NCBI GenBank assembly: GCA_963854735.1
Contig: OY978101.1
Location: 1,550,001-1,614,000, forward strand
DNA: 64,000 nt
DNA from: Marvania coccoides
Lineage: Eukaryota > Chlorophyta > Trebouxiophyceae > Chlorellales > Chlorellaceae
Direction: 5' to 3'
Position 1 is the stretch's first letter; every line of letters begins with the position of its first letter. The notes under the pieces were generated by a model. That model saw only the letters and a program-made list of their open reading frames with translations. It made no database searches and had not been told where the DNA came from. The translations under genes were made by a program, and so were the position numbers. Below, piece by piece: positions 32,082 to 44,034 of the stretch.

Positions 32082-35000
32082 TCACTTGTAGCTACTGCTC
32101 TTGTTTCCAGCCCGTATGTGCACCGCGCTGCGCTTTCCTCCTTTGATGCCCGACAGGTCCAGTGCAGCGTAGGGGTTGAACCGGCCCTCAGGAATGCCAG
32201 CAGGCTCTTTGCTGTCCCGCCCACCCCTGCCGCCTCCACCCCTGCCCCTCTGCCCACGCCCTTCTCCGCGCCCACCGCGGCCTCCTCCGCGTCCCCTTCC
32301 CTTTCCACCCCTCCCGGCCTTGCTGTGAGGGTTAATTATGCCAAGGTTGTACTTTGAGGCGGCAGCAGCGACATCCATGGGAGCTACTGCGGCTGCATCC
32401 TCGTCTCCACCCTCAATTTCGCCTTCCTCCACGTCGGAACCGCTCTCAAGCCCCAGCTCCCGCAGTTTAGCCTTGGTCGCGGCACCGTCGCCACCACCGC
32501 CTTCTACGCGCGCCTTCTTTGCGGGAGGCTGCTTCTGCTGCTGCTGCTTGGGCTTCTGCTGCTGCTGCTGCTGCCGTCGCTGCTTGCGCGACTGCTTCAG
32601 CGCGTACTTGGCAGACAGCGCCAGCGGCAGAAATTCCTCCAGCTCCTCCGGCACTTTAGCAGCGTCTTCTTCAGCTGCCGCTGCAGGTATTGAGCCTTCT
32701 CCGGCCTGCTCTGCAGCCAGCTGGTTCACGGCAGCGCGCACGGCAGCCTGCTTGTCTGCTGCGCTGTCGCACCCCCCCTCTGCCGCTCCTGCCTCTCCTG
32801 CGTCACCCGCGCCGTCTCCAAGCTCTGTTTCTGGAGCAGATACGGGTGCCTGAAAGCCAGGGGGTGGCGCCAGCGACGCCATAATGCTGCGGGCCTTTGC
32901 AGCAAACAAGGAAACCCCGGCCGCTGCTGAACCTCCTCCCAGTGCAGAGCCAAAGGCCGAGGCCCTGCCTGCAGCTGTAGCCGCCAGAGGAGGCAGCTTC
33001 TTGGCGCCCAGGCCAGCTCCTGCAGGGACGTGGGCGACCTGGAGAGAGACCAGCGATGCTTTGGGCTGAATGGAAAAAAGCGATGGCGATGCCGCTGCAG
33101 CTGGTGCTCCTAAACCACCTAGCATGCCACCCATGCCTCCCCCTGTGGCCAGCGGCTGCAGGATCTTAGGCTTCAGCCCCTCAGCAGCAGCAGCGGCGGG
33201 CTGCTGCGGCGGTGGCGGAGAGGGAGGAGGCGGCGGCGGCGGGGCACCGACTGAAGCTGCTGCTGCCGCTGCCGCAGCTGCCATGTCAGGCAGCACACCA
33301 CCGGACGCCTGCGCAGTCCCCTCCACCGTCCTTCCTTTCACTGCAGCTTCGTCCCGCCACTGCCGCCGCTTCTCCGCCACCTCAGCGACCCTTGCAGCGT
33401 CAGATTTTGCCGCAGATATCAGCGCCAGCACCTCCTTCACCCGCCGGTGCGCCGGCTCGGCGCCCCTGCTCACCAGCCTGCTGAACTCAGCGACGGTGAT
33501 AGGGCGGCCCTGCGCCAGCTGCATCAGGTGGTTGCGAGACAGCACGAACCCCAGAGACTCGTCTTCTTCGCGCGCCACGCGGTCGCGCCACGCGTATAGC
33601 GCCGCAAACACCGCCAGCTGCTCGTCCGTGAAGCACTGCTGCAGCTTCCCGTACAGCTCCAAAAAAGAAATGTCGCTGACCAGGTCCTTCTCGTACTGCT
33701 GCAGGCACAGCCGCCGGGAGCGCTCCAGCACGCTGCCCAGCGCGCCTCCTGGCGCCCCAGCGGGCGGCGTCATCTCCACAGGCGCGCGGAGGCCGTTTCC
33801 AATGCTGACAGTGGGCATCGCAAAATTGGGGCCTGCCGCCACCAGCTCCGCCCGCAGCCGGTCGTAGCAGTGCAGCAGGAAGTGGGTGTCGGCGCGAGCG
33901 TAGTGCAGCGCCTCCGCACTCAGCGGGCGTAGCCGCCAGTCCGCCAGCTGGTACCTCTTGTCAGCTTTAAAATTGCACATTTTCTCAAGAAGGTACCCCA
34001 GGCCGTGGGCTGGGTAGTTGAGCGCGCGCACCGCCTGCCCCGTGTCAAACATGTTGACCACGTAGATCCCAAAGTCGCGCTGCAGCCACACGATGTCACC
34101 GTCCGAGCCGTGCAAAATTTTAACGATCTGCGAATTGGCGAAAATGGGGGCCAGGACGCGGCCCACGTGCGGGCGGAGCGCCAGCACATCGACAATGAGG
34201 TCCTCTTCCCGGGTGGACAGCTGCATGAGGCAGCAAAAGCCGTGGAAGCTACGATAGCTGTGGGCTTCCAGATCCACGGCGACTTCTTTAGCGACAGCCA
34301 GCCGCGCCCCCGCCGCCTCCAGTGCCGCCATGGTATCAATGTACGTATATGGTGTGTCTTCGAACGAGCGGTAGGCGTGCGGGGTGGCAGGCACAGCCGT
34401 CTCCCACTCAGGATATCGCAAAGAGTCGAGCTGTGCCTGCAGCGGGTGCGCCCGAGGCTCCCCAGCGGCGCGAGCTGCCTCCGCCGCGGCGGTGGCGGCC
34501 TCCACATCGATAGAACCCCCCAGGTGCTTGATGCTGTGCACGAAGGGCTCGTTGGAGTTGTCTACAGTGTCCTCGAAAGCTTCCTGCGGTTTTTCTTTCA
34601 TCGTGTTTTGCATGTACGTCACCAGCTGGGCGCGCTGGCCGCGGGTGAGCGTCGCCGCGGGGCGCCCAGCCACCACACTCGCTGCTGCTGCTGCGTTTGG
34701 GGCACCAGCGGACGGTTTTGCAGCTGAGGGAAGAGCCTGCACCGCCTCTCCTGCAGGCGGCTCTTTGCGTTTCGGGCGCTTTGAGTCGGCGAGGGCGTCG
34801 TCCACACGGGCCAGCGCCTCGTCCAGCACCGGGGTGACCCACTCCTGAGCGTCTGCGACAGTGTTAAAGGTGTCCTGGGCAGCAGCGGTGGCGCCAGGAA
34901 ACGCTGCCAGCAGGGACTGGATCTGGCCCATGACGCCGCCCACCTTTTCTTTGAACTCTGGATAGTTGATGTAGAACTGCAAAGGGCAGAACGATAGGGG

Positions 35001-35164
35001 TTTAAGGAACTTCTTTTGAATGCATGTATGGTTGGCTGCAGGTATAGGCGTGAGAAAAAAAGACGCACGTAGTGGTCTTCCTCGAGCGGCAAATTCGCAT
35101 GCTCGCTGGCCTTGATGGCCTGCTGTAGCTCTTTCAGCGCATCTACGCCGCCATTGGGCTCCAT
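32082..35164 (-). CDS. RRP6: exosome 3'-5' exoribonuclease RRP6/EXOSC10
   Basis: Exons 35164-35069 and 34976-32082 (phase 0) give 996 residues. The order is an N-terminal PMC2NT-like helical part (EDHYFYINYPEFKEKVGGVM), then a DEDD-Y exonuclease domain. The catalytic signatures are VAVDLEAHSY (Exo I, D and E), LHGSDGDIVWLQRDFG (Exo II, D) and HYARADTHFLLHCYD (Exo III, Y and D). An HRDC domain follows (LAVFAALYAWRDRVAREEDE, then FVLSRNHLMQLAQG). The last 300 residues are low-complexity Ala/Pro, Lys/Gln and acidic stretches, ending in a Gly/Arg-rich RNA-binding-type tail (GRGRGGGRGGRGEGRGQRG). The enzyme trims and degrades nuclear RNA with the exosome core. All catalytic residues are present, so it should be active. 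Confidence 0.95.
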
Positions 35165-35362
35165 TTCGGGAACTCAACGACTGCGCTGCAGTTTTATAGT
35201 TAGTTCACTAAATACCCAGTCTAAATATAGTAAAATTAAGCGACCAAACCCTTTGAACATCAAGTTTTGCTAGCCTAGTAGAAATAAATGACATGTTCTT
35301 CAGCTGATCTTTGTATGAAATGCACGCTTCATTGTTTTTTTTTTAGTTAAGCGACAATAAAA
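35165..35362. promoter_or_regulatory. short divergent spacer, RRP6 / ATP-PRT
   Basis: Only 198 bases separate the two start codons of genes transcribed away from each other, so both promoters must lie here or overlap. It is AT-rich, with a T-run at about 35336-35344. No specific element is recognised. Confidence 0.4.
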
Positions 35363-36751
35363 ATGCGCATTGGAACAGGTACCATGCAGGCGCAGGCGCC
35401 GCCGTGCGCTCGAGTGGTCCGCCAAACAATTATTTGCAGCAGCTCAAAGTCAGTCAGCAGGCAATGCGCGTTTCCCCTGCCTTCCAGGCAGTCCAGCACC
35501 CCCATGAATCGCCTCGCCGTCATCACTTGCAGCCTGAACAACACCAGCGCTGCGCCCCGTGAGTGATTTCGATGTGATGAGAGAATATATTACTCTCCTA
35601 TCAATGTTTTGTTTCCTTCACCTTCTTCCTGCCAATCTCCCGCTCAACCCACTCCTCACTCACCCCAACCATTCGGAGACAACGCAGGCCCCAGATCCAC
35701 CGAGCTGGTGCCCCGCGACAACCTCCGCATGGCGCTGCCCTCCAAGGGCCGCATGGCCGAGGACACGCTGGCACTGCTCAAGGACTGCCAGCTCAGCGTC
35801 GTCAAGCCCAACCCCCGGCAGTACGTCGCCCAGATCTCGCAACTGCCGGGCGTGGAGGTGTGGTTTCAGCGAGCGTCTGACGTCGTAAGAAAAGTGATGT
35901 ACGGCGACGTAGACCTGGGAATCGTGGGCTACGACATGCTGGCGGAGATTGGCGACTTTGACAGCGAGCTGGTTGTGCTGCACGACGCGCTGGGCTTCGG
36001 GCAGTGCCACCTGGCGCTGGGCGTGCCGATGACAGGAAAATTTGCCGGGGTGGACTCCCTGGACGCGCTGCGGGCGATGTCGTGGTCGGAAGCGTCCCCC
36101 CTGCGCGTGGTGACCGGTTACCACAACGTGGCGCGCCGTTACTTTGCGGAAAAAGGCTTTGAGCACGTGGTATTGCTGAGTGCCGACGGGGCGCTGGAGG
36201 CGGCCCCTGCGATGGGCTCAGCTGACATCATTCTGGACCTGGTGTCCACGGGGGTGACCCTGCGGGAGAACAACCTGAAGCAGATTGAAGGCGGCAAGAT
36301 CATGGACAGCGAGGGCGTGATGGTGGCCAACCGCCGGGCGCTGCTGGAGCGACCAGGCCTGCTGGAGATGTGCCACGAGCTGCTGGAGCGCCTGGAGGCG
36401 CACCTCACGGCGGAGAAGTTCTACTCCGTGGTGGCCAACATGACTGGGGACAGCGCTGAGGAGGTGTCGCTGCGGCTGATCAGAGCGGGGCTTGGCGGGC
36501 TTCAAGGCCCCACTGTGTCTCCTGTGTACACCCTCGTGGATGACGCCGCTTCCGCCAAGCAGGGAATGTTTGCTGCGGTGATTTGCGTGCCTAAAAAGGA
36601 GCTGTACCCTGCGGTGAAGGCGTTGCGAAGGGTGGGCGGCAGCGGGGTGCTGGTGCAGCCAATGATGTACATTTTCGACGCGGAGCCGGCGCGGTGGAGA
36701 CAGCTGCTGGACAACTTAGGCGTGGACCCTGCATCGGTGAACGTTGCATAA
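35363..36751 (+). CDS. HISN1: plastid ATP phosphoribosyltransferase (histidine step 1)
   Basis: Exons 35363-35558 and 35688-36751 (phase 1) give 419 residues. The first 70 or so residues are Ser/Arg/Ala-rich without acids, as in a chloroplast transit peptide. The catalytic part starts LRMALPSKGRMAEDTL, continues with PRQYVAQISQLPGVEVWFQR, and has the PRPP-binding loop SADIILDLVSTGVTLRENNL. The C-terminal regulatory domain (VYTLVDDAASAKQGMF; LRRVGGSGVLVQPMMYIFD) marks the long, histidine-inhibited form of HisG. The enzyme joins ATP and PRPP to make phosphoribosyl-ATP, the committed step of histidine synthesis, in the plastid stroma. There are two in-frame ATGs (35363 and 35384); I took the first. 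Confidence 0.95.
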
Positions 36752-37426
36752 ATGAAGCACTTGCCATTTGAAGAAATAGATATTAATGTATAGGCACAGT
36801 CATATTTTTGGGTTTTTTCTTTTTCTTCCTGCTTAAATTAGGTTGGGAGAAAGAGCTTTCTTTGCAACATCATTTCTCGAGCTTCTTAATGAACTGCTTT
36901 AATGAAGAATTCATGTCATTCCTCGAGCTTATGTTATAGTTTTTTCTGCCCCACGGGCCTGCGCCTGCTCAACTATGGACATCGCCATCACAAGCAGGTG
37001 GTAGGTACCTCAAGGTGGAGACCAGCGCTTGGCCCTCCTGCAGAAATATAAACGGCCGGAGGAGTGCATTACCTCAGTTTGGTACAGATCGAGCTGTCTG
37101 AAAAGGCAGCAAAGCTATTTCCTCAACTGGAGCGGCCTGGCGAGCATCTGGGCAGGCTCCACTTGGCGGCCGGGAGCTGGCGCCATCAACTCAAACCCCG
37201 CCTCCGCTGGCACCCACAGGCCCAGCGCGTGCTGTCTTGAGAATTTGCGATTATCGTAGCTGTCATGTTATAAGATTCATTTTTACAGCTTTGACAGGTT
37301 TATAAATATAGTGTGGCGGAAAGTGGCACAATGCGCATGCACTAAAGCATATGTACTGCAAGGGGAAAATGGCCGTGCAATGCCATTTGGAATGAAACTT
37401 GAAATGTGTGCATCACAAAACAAATA
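36752..37426. other. spacer with a protein-like relic
   Basis: The 3' flanks of ATP-PRT and of the ferroxidase. Within it, about 36950-37240 on the + strand reads as protein-like sequence interrupted by one stop. No intact gene. Confidence 0.5.
36953..37240 (+). pseudogene. possible gene relic with one internal stop
   Basis: One + frame reads PTGLRLLNYGHRHHKQVVG, meets a TAA, then continues YLSLVQIELSEKAAKLFPQL, ERPGEHLGRLHLAAGSWRHQ and a basic end before a stop at about 37238. It is GC-rich in an AT-rich spacer and protein-like in composition, but no family is recognised and there is no start or splice support. Confidence 0.25.
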
Positions 37427-40400
37427 TTAGGGGATGACGGAGATGGCGGCCTGCTCTCCTGCGTCGTAATGGGCGTGAACGTTGTCCGACAAGAGGAAGC
37501 GCCCGGCAACTGTGGGAATAACGTCGACGGTGGTGGTGATGCTGGGCAGGAGGAGGTCGGCGGTGGCGGATGAATGGCTGGCCTTAGTGAGAACATGGCC
37601 AGCGATAGACATGCTGTGCATGTCTGACTGCGACCCGTAGGACATGAATACTGCGCGCATGGTGGTGCCCTTCTTCACTATCATGCCCTCCAAGTTGCAA
37701 AAGAGTTTGCCGTTAATTGAGTATTTGCGGTGCATCTCTGCATCGTCATCATCCACCCCAGCCAACCCGTTGATCTCTGCAAACGCCGACTCGGTCTCTT
37801 CAAATACATGCGATACGAGGGGGAAGATAGAGGCGACGCCCACCGGAACTGCCGCGACTTTGGGGTTGTGAGTTGGGAATGTGCCCTTGGCCCCTGAAAA
37901 AGAAAGAGAGACATTGGCGTTGGTTATTTGAGTTCAAAAATGGTGGCTGCGACCTGCTAGGATGTGAACAGATGGCGGCAAAGGGGGGTGCCTGCTCACC
38001 GATATTAAGCACGCCAATAAGACCTGCGTTGGTGTGAGCGATGGGGTCAATCGATGAGCCGTACGAGTAGCCAATGGTGGTGCGGTCTTGTACATAGGGT
38101 GCAGCACTGCAAAATTGGACAGAGAGAGATAAATTGGTTAAACCAAGTTGAAAATAAACGCAACAATGCAACCACATGCAACTGTACAATAACTTACGAT
38201 TTTTGCACCAGGTATGTGTATGTTACAATAATTCCAGGCTGCACAGGTGCTCCGTAGTCAAATGATGTCGACCCGTCCACTGAAATCGCGGTGAAAAAGC
38301 GCGCGCCCTCCAGATTGAAGTTCACATCGAATGGAAGATTGTTTTTGAAGACGATTTCCTGCAAAAAGAAGGCAGGCCGAGACAATAAATTAAACCAGAT
38401 GGACGAAGTTCTTTCTTTTGGAATCTCGAATTGTGACAAGCAGGTACACTGTGTTTTGCCCCGTGTGGTGGCTAAAAGCAAGGCTCACCAAGATGTCATC
38501 GACCTCGGCAGACAGAAGCGGCCCCAAAATCCCGTGCGCTGGGGGCGTCTTGATCACTGCCGCGGGGTTGAATAGTCTGTTGGGGTACAGCCTGTACTGT
38601 GCCTTGTGATACGATGTCTTGATGGTGTAGGGCGAAGTGATGGGCACAAAAGGCGCGATGTTGGGCGGACACTTATTCAGGAGCGAGGCGTCAGCAGCGT
38701 TGCCAAAGTCCCACAGCACTTGGTCCGCTGCGATGAAGTACGTCCGCTTCCTGCCGGCGGTGTATTTGGTCTTGATCTTGCCGTAGGTGGGCGGCGTGGT
38801 CAGCGAAACGCCGATGCTCACCCTGAATTTCTCACCGTTGCGGGTATGGCCCTGTACGCCGCACTGGAGGGTGGAGGAGCCGATGGGGGTTGAAACGTCG
38901 ATGTCTGCAAAAACATAGTATTGAGTACGTAATAATTCTTTAAAAAAACGCACCCAGCTGAGAAAATTAGCATCACCCACCTGCAACGGTCATGGATCCA
39001 GCGATCATTGCGATAGATGAAGATGACAATGCACTCTGGCTGATCCGCGTGAACACCGACCCAGGCATCGTAGGAGCGTGAATATCAGTTTCAGTCCCAA
39101 CGGAAAGGAGGTGGGCGCGAACTTTGCTGCCGTACGTCAGCTGCAGTTCAGGATTGTTGCAGTAAATGCGGCCTGCGAGATGTTTAGTGTGAGAACAGCA
39201 TTAAAATAAAATAAAAATACGTACATACCTCGCAGTCGAGGCTGTGCGCGCAAAACAAAGGGGAAACTGCAGTTAAGCAAGGCTGTGATGTCCTCACCAT
39301 TGATGCTGTATTTGGTGTGCAGCTCAGAATCTGAGATTTCCTCGTCAGACATGCCGACAACATTTGCAAGGTACGCAGAATTGAAGTCCCTGCAGGCAGA
39401 AACGCAAGAAAAACGAGAAATCCATAACGTAAATTGGGGGGGTGTAAAGATGAAAGGGGGTAATACATTAGGTTATATTGGATTGTATTTATTCGAAAAG
39501 CGGTACGAGTCAAATTTTTATGCAACTCGCCAAAGATAGCTCGTCTGCTCATTGTAAATCGAGTACATGAGAGCAATGTCACGGTCAACGCCGACGGGTG
39601 CAAGCAGCTCGCCAGCTGGGCCACGAACGAAAGCGCCCTGCCTGCCAATAATTATCAAGCCGTTGAGCCCCGCATAGGGTTGCCCTGCGTTGTGGGGGAA
39701 AAAAAAAAACAAGCACAGAGTAAGGCATCGCTGCGAAGAACATTAGAGGAGTCGAGAGTGATTCAGTGGCCGCCACATCTGCCAAAGACGTAAAACCCTT
39801 CCATTAATAGTTTAATATGGCTTGTTTGTGATAATATTTTATACGTGGGGGAAGGGGGAGAGCGATCATAACTAACCAATTTCGTCAGTGTGGCTGTGGT
39901 AATACCATGACACTGTCGCGGGGTCGGAAGGCCCAGGCCCGCTTGATGCAGGGACCCCCCACCGATAGGTTACTGCTTGTCCGGGCGGTACAGCATCATC
40001 AGCGGTCGCAGGGCTGCCGTCGTCATAGGGAGCGCCTGAAATTGAAGCAACACATGGGGAATGAAAATATTGTAGAATTGTAGGCGAAAAAGAGGACCAT
40101 CTGGAAATTCCATGTGTTAACCTGGTGACCTTCGGGTGATTCCGGCTCGAGAGCAAGCAAAAAGGGAAACTAAATATCACCTTCAGAAGCTTTGCCGTAC
40201 GCCACGCCATGGGGGTGCATGGAAAGACTGGGGTGGCAATAATTCTCAACGAAAGGGTAGGCAGGGTCGTTGCATGCAGGAAGGTTGTTTTTGAAATGCA
40301 CCACGATCAAATCGCCCACTTCAGCCTTGATAAGAGGGCCCATGAGGCCCAGGTACTCTTCACGCGGCTTGGGCACACTCCATGACCCTGGCATGTACTC

Positions 40401-42534
40401 CACGTAGCGAGCTTTGAAATACTGTGTCTGCGTCAGCTGGTTAGCGTCAGCGGTTGAATTTACGCACAGGTTCTTGTTCAGCAACGCGTCTCCCGGTGCA
40501 TAGTCCCAAAGATCGAGTTCGGCTGCTATCCAAAAATGACGTTTGACCCCGCCGGTAGTGGTGGGACGAGATTTTTCATCTCCAACGACGTTGTACAAAC
40601 CAAGCATTCCTGAATTATTTACCAAAATGAACATAGTTAGCGTAAACTGTGCAACATACAATTTAGCACTAAACAGCTAAAATTACCTGCGAAAATGTGG
40701 TCGTCGACGTGGCAATGCAGTAGCCATATTCCATTGGCGCGAGTTTCCATGTTGACGCTGTAGGCGGAGCCGGGGGTCATCTGCAGCACGTCGCCACGGC
40801 GGCCTGCAAGGGAAGAAAAAAAAAACAATTAAAGATTTGTTTGTATTATTATCATTATTAATAACAATGCCACATGCAAACGAATTGGTGAGAAATAAAA
40901 CAATGCAATTGCTGTGGACATCACGCAAAAAATTAATACTGAATTACCTCGGAGAAGGTGGGTGTTGGCATGCCAATGCATGGTGTGGATATCGTTGCTG
41001 CTTCCAACGACTCCATTGTGCCAGCGGACTCTGCAGCAGAATAAGAAATCGAGTGAATTTGGCGGCCGCCATCCAGCAGCAAATAATGGTTACGAATTAC
41101 CCGATATTTTGCTTGAGCCAGGGGAAGGGGACAGAGCAGTACAAGAAACCTGGAAACATGTTGAGAACCATTAGCTTTGATATCGCATTCACCATGAAGT
41201 GTTTCAGTAGTAAATGGATAAAAGGCTCACCGTTGATAGTGTGCTTCAATAACCCTTCGGCCGATACTTCATTTTCGCCAAGTCCTGAGCCGTATTTGGC
41301 AACATTGTACGAGTAGAATGGCGACGCGACTTCGTCTACGATCTGGAGGAAGGACACGACGTCGGGATTGCCAGAGTTTTGGGGGGTGGCAGGCATCTTG
41401 TTGCGAGAAACGAGAATGGCGCCATACAGGCCCAAATTGTCGGTTTGAAAGGGGTTGATAGTAGAGTGATACCTGCAAAGAAGATTGGGGGCATACTTAA
41501 AGATCGCGAGCGATTTTGCAGGAGAAATAAAGCGAACAAAATTGTTTTCAAGAGGAAATGACTTACATCCAGAGCTTTGTGTCAGGCTCGTCGTCAGCGG
41601 GGGCAGCGCCAGGAGGGACGGTCCACACGTACTTCTGGATGCCTCCAGGTGCGACAGCGGAGTTACCGTCATAGGAGAGGCCAGATGGCTGAATGTTAAT
41701 GGGGAACGTAGGCATATCAGCTGACTGGATACCATTAAGGGTGGGGTCGACGGTGGAGAGAGCGTTGAGGAGGGTGATGGTGATAGTATCACCAGGGGCG
41801 GCACGAATGAGCGGGCCCATGATGCCTAGGTGAGCGTCTGCGGTTGGCTGGTTGGCGACAAACTCTTGGCGCACAGCGCTCTCGCAGTTGATCCACGTGG
41901 CGGGGTTGGAAACGTTGCTGGGGGCTGGGCAGGCGACATACTTGGCCTGAACAAAAGCAGGAATTTCGGCGAGGAACTCATTTCCGGGCGTGAAACGCAT
42001 TGGCAAATTCATCATTGAGCAAAGCTTGCAGTTGCCCAGCAACCATGCGCACAGCTTTCAATAGCGTGCCCAGTATGCTACTAGGCATTATTCGCATTTT
42101 TGTGTGGACTTTAAACCCTGTAATGTGTGTATGTATGTATGCATGCATACCTTCATCAGCTTGGGGCCGAGTTGGGCAGTTGTCCACGTTGACCATTCTT
42201 CGTCCGGGGAGTCCAGCAGGGCTCCAGCTCCAACACAGTGGTTGATGCGATCTGTCAGGGCCCCAGTGACAGGGTTCCTGCACGGTATCAAAAGTCATTA
42301 GCAGTGCAATCAGCATATAATCAGTTGTATTGTTGGCTGTTCAACTTTCAAAATGCTGTATCCCAGACCCCCTCACCTTGGCGGGACGAAGTCCCATTCA
42401 TAGGCAACCGCTTTGAAGTAAAGAGCGACGTTGCCGCGCGCAGGTTTGCGAGCACGAGCAGGTCTGCGAGCAAGGCCTCCAGGCAAGACAACCAGAAGAG
42501 CGATGATGACGGACAGCAGCGCGCGAGAACTCAT
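37427..42534 (-). CDS. FOX1: multicopper ferroxidase, FOX1-like
   Basis: Sixteen exons in 5.1 kb: 42534-42377, 42277-42151, 42024-41567, 41472-41231, 41149-41101, 41030-40948, 40803-40687, 40609-40181, 40035-39877, 39684-39531, 39389-39229, 39172-38981, 38904-38489, 38358-38198, 38106-38000, 37893-37427. They give 1159 residues, close to the algal FOX1 length. A signal peptide (MSSRALLSVIIALLVVLPGG) is followed by six cupredoxin-type domains as in ceruloplasmin. Copper motifs: NDIHTMHWHANT (about 358-369), LLHCHVDDHIFAGM (about 401-414), SMHPHG and WYYHSHTDE. Later repeats keep DMHSMS and lose others. The protein oxidises Fe(II) outside the cell for high-affinity uptake with an FTR1 permease. 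Exon 10 uses a GC donor. No permease gene is in the window. Confidence 0.95.
39529..39530 (-). other. inferred GC 5' splice site, ferroxidase intron 10
   Basis: Joining NEQTSYLW to DFNSAYLANV in phase 2 needs TTTG|GCGAGT with the acceptor AG at 39391-39390. The nearby GT in CGAGTTGC would break the frame. Confidence 0.5.
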
Positions 42535-44034
42535 AGGAGGTATTAACAATGCCAATGCGATAGAAGGGTAGCTCAGGACCGGGCACAAAGAAGCCGGCTA
42601 GAATTTGAATTTCGCAACTTTGATTGAACCAGTGTAGTGTGCAACGACGGAACTGAAAGCAAACCCGGCGAATTGCTGCAGGAGTGTATAAATAACTGAA
42701 ATATATGCACTTCGAATTTGAAAATTTATTTGCTCATTGCCAAAATTGGTTAGGTTTCGTCATAAATCTCGAATAAAAGGCACGTCGCTTTTTTAGTACG
42801 GATGCCAAATTGTACAGCACCTTTTCTTTCTTCTCATTGTACATCATTTTTCAGCGATAAAGAGGTTGATTCTATTTTATTTTGCCTCACCTTTATCCTG
42901 TTTTTATATTTATATTCTAAATAGAATTATGCTTACAATAACAAAACAAAAAAAAACATGATTTATGTGCAAAAAAATGTAGTTGGTATCGCACACAGCC
43001 TATGGGAGCGTGAAACGGCCCCTACCCTGGTCAAAGTTAGGACCTTCAGTTTTTGGGAGCGGCGCAGGGGTGGGGGGGAGCCACCGACCTAATTCCAGCG
43101 TGCCGGAGGCAGGAGCCAGCGAGGGCTGGAGACAATGGGCCGCTCTGCGGGTCGCCAGAGCTTTTTCCAGGCACGGGGATGTCCTGTCTGACTGTTTCGT
43201 TGTGGCATCCTAAAATTCACTCTTAGAGGGCTTGAATACAAATTTAGCTTTGGGCGCGAGGGGTGCTCTGACAATTTTGCGAATATAGGAGGAAGAGAAC
43301 CACGCATCGTTAAGCAATTCTGATAAGTTCTAATACACAATTCGTTGGAAATCGTAAGAATGGCGCAAACAGGAGAGTCTTCGGAGGCTGGAAACCACCG
43401 CTGCAGCTACAGCGGCGGGCTAAAAACTTTGAACGAACCCAAATATGATTGAATCGACGTATGCTTTGATTATAGATTTGACTATACTTAATATTTTTTA
43501 GTATTACTAAAGTTTCAGGCAGTGGGAAGGGGGGGGGACACCCACACCCCGCCAACTTGTTGGCGCCAAGAGGTGGGGGGTGGGGGGGGCTTAGGACTTG
43601 CGCCTCGCAGCGGCGCTTCTGGAGGGGGTTACCACCCACTTCTTAAAAAAAAATCCATTTTTGACCAGGGCAGGGGCCGTTTCAAATTTACGCTTCCTAT
43701 GATCGGGACGCTACATGCTGCTGCTCATGGCTGAAATGCAATGAAAAATACTTTAGTATATAGTCATATTCTGTTTTTTTTGCTTCTCTCTACTAATTAA
43801 GTTCGTTGAGAAGAGAGCAAGTCGTTTTTAGTGAGCGTTCCGAAATTTCTGTGTTCGTTATGAGCGGTGGAAGACGACTTTTGTTCATTTCTCGAGCGTT
43901 TGCCGTAGGATTTATTATTCTATCGAGACATTTACTTGAAATTCTTTTGCATACTTGACATAATGAACATAACCATAACTAAACCAGCAACGCCATGCAC
44001 CCAATGAATAAAATCCAGATATATTATTGGATAG
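42535..44034. other. 1.5 kb spacer holding an inverted-repeat element
   Basis: The upstream region of the ferroxidase (42535-42980, AT-rich), a candidate inverted-repeat element (about 43001-43712), and the 3' flank of bS18m. No protein gene is supported. Confidence 0.6.
43001..43712. mobile_element. candidate nonautonomous element with inverted repeats
   Basis: GAAACGGCCCCTACCCTGG (then TCAAA) at 43012-43035 recurs inverted at 43660-43683 with one mismatch in 24. The match continues outward with small gaps (TATGGGAGCG against TAGGAAGCG). The 620 bases between are GC- and G-rich without an intact gene and without a transposase. The size and termini fit a MITE-like DNA element or a relic. No clear target-site duplication was found. 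Confidence 0.45.

Noticed and set aside
32338..34848. Ser/Ala-rich + strand frames up to 265 codons opposite RRP6
   Set aside because: They mirror GC-rich minus-strand codons of a well-supported exonuclease and show no independent motif.
37427..42534. Iron-uptake gene cluster around the ferroxidase
   Set aside because: No FTR1 permease, ferric reductase or FEA-type protein is visible on either side; the neighbours are ATP-PRT and bS18m.
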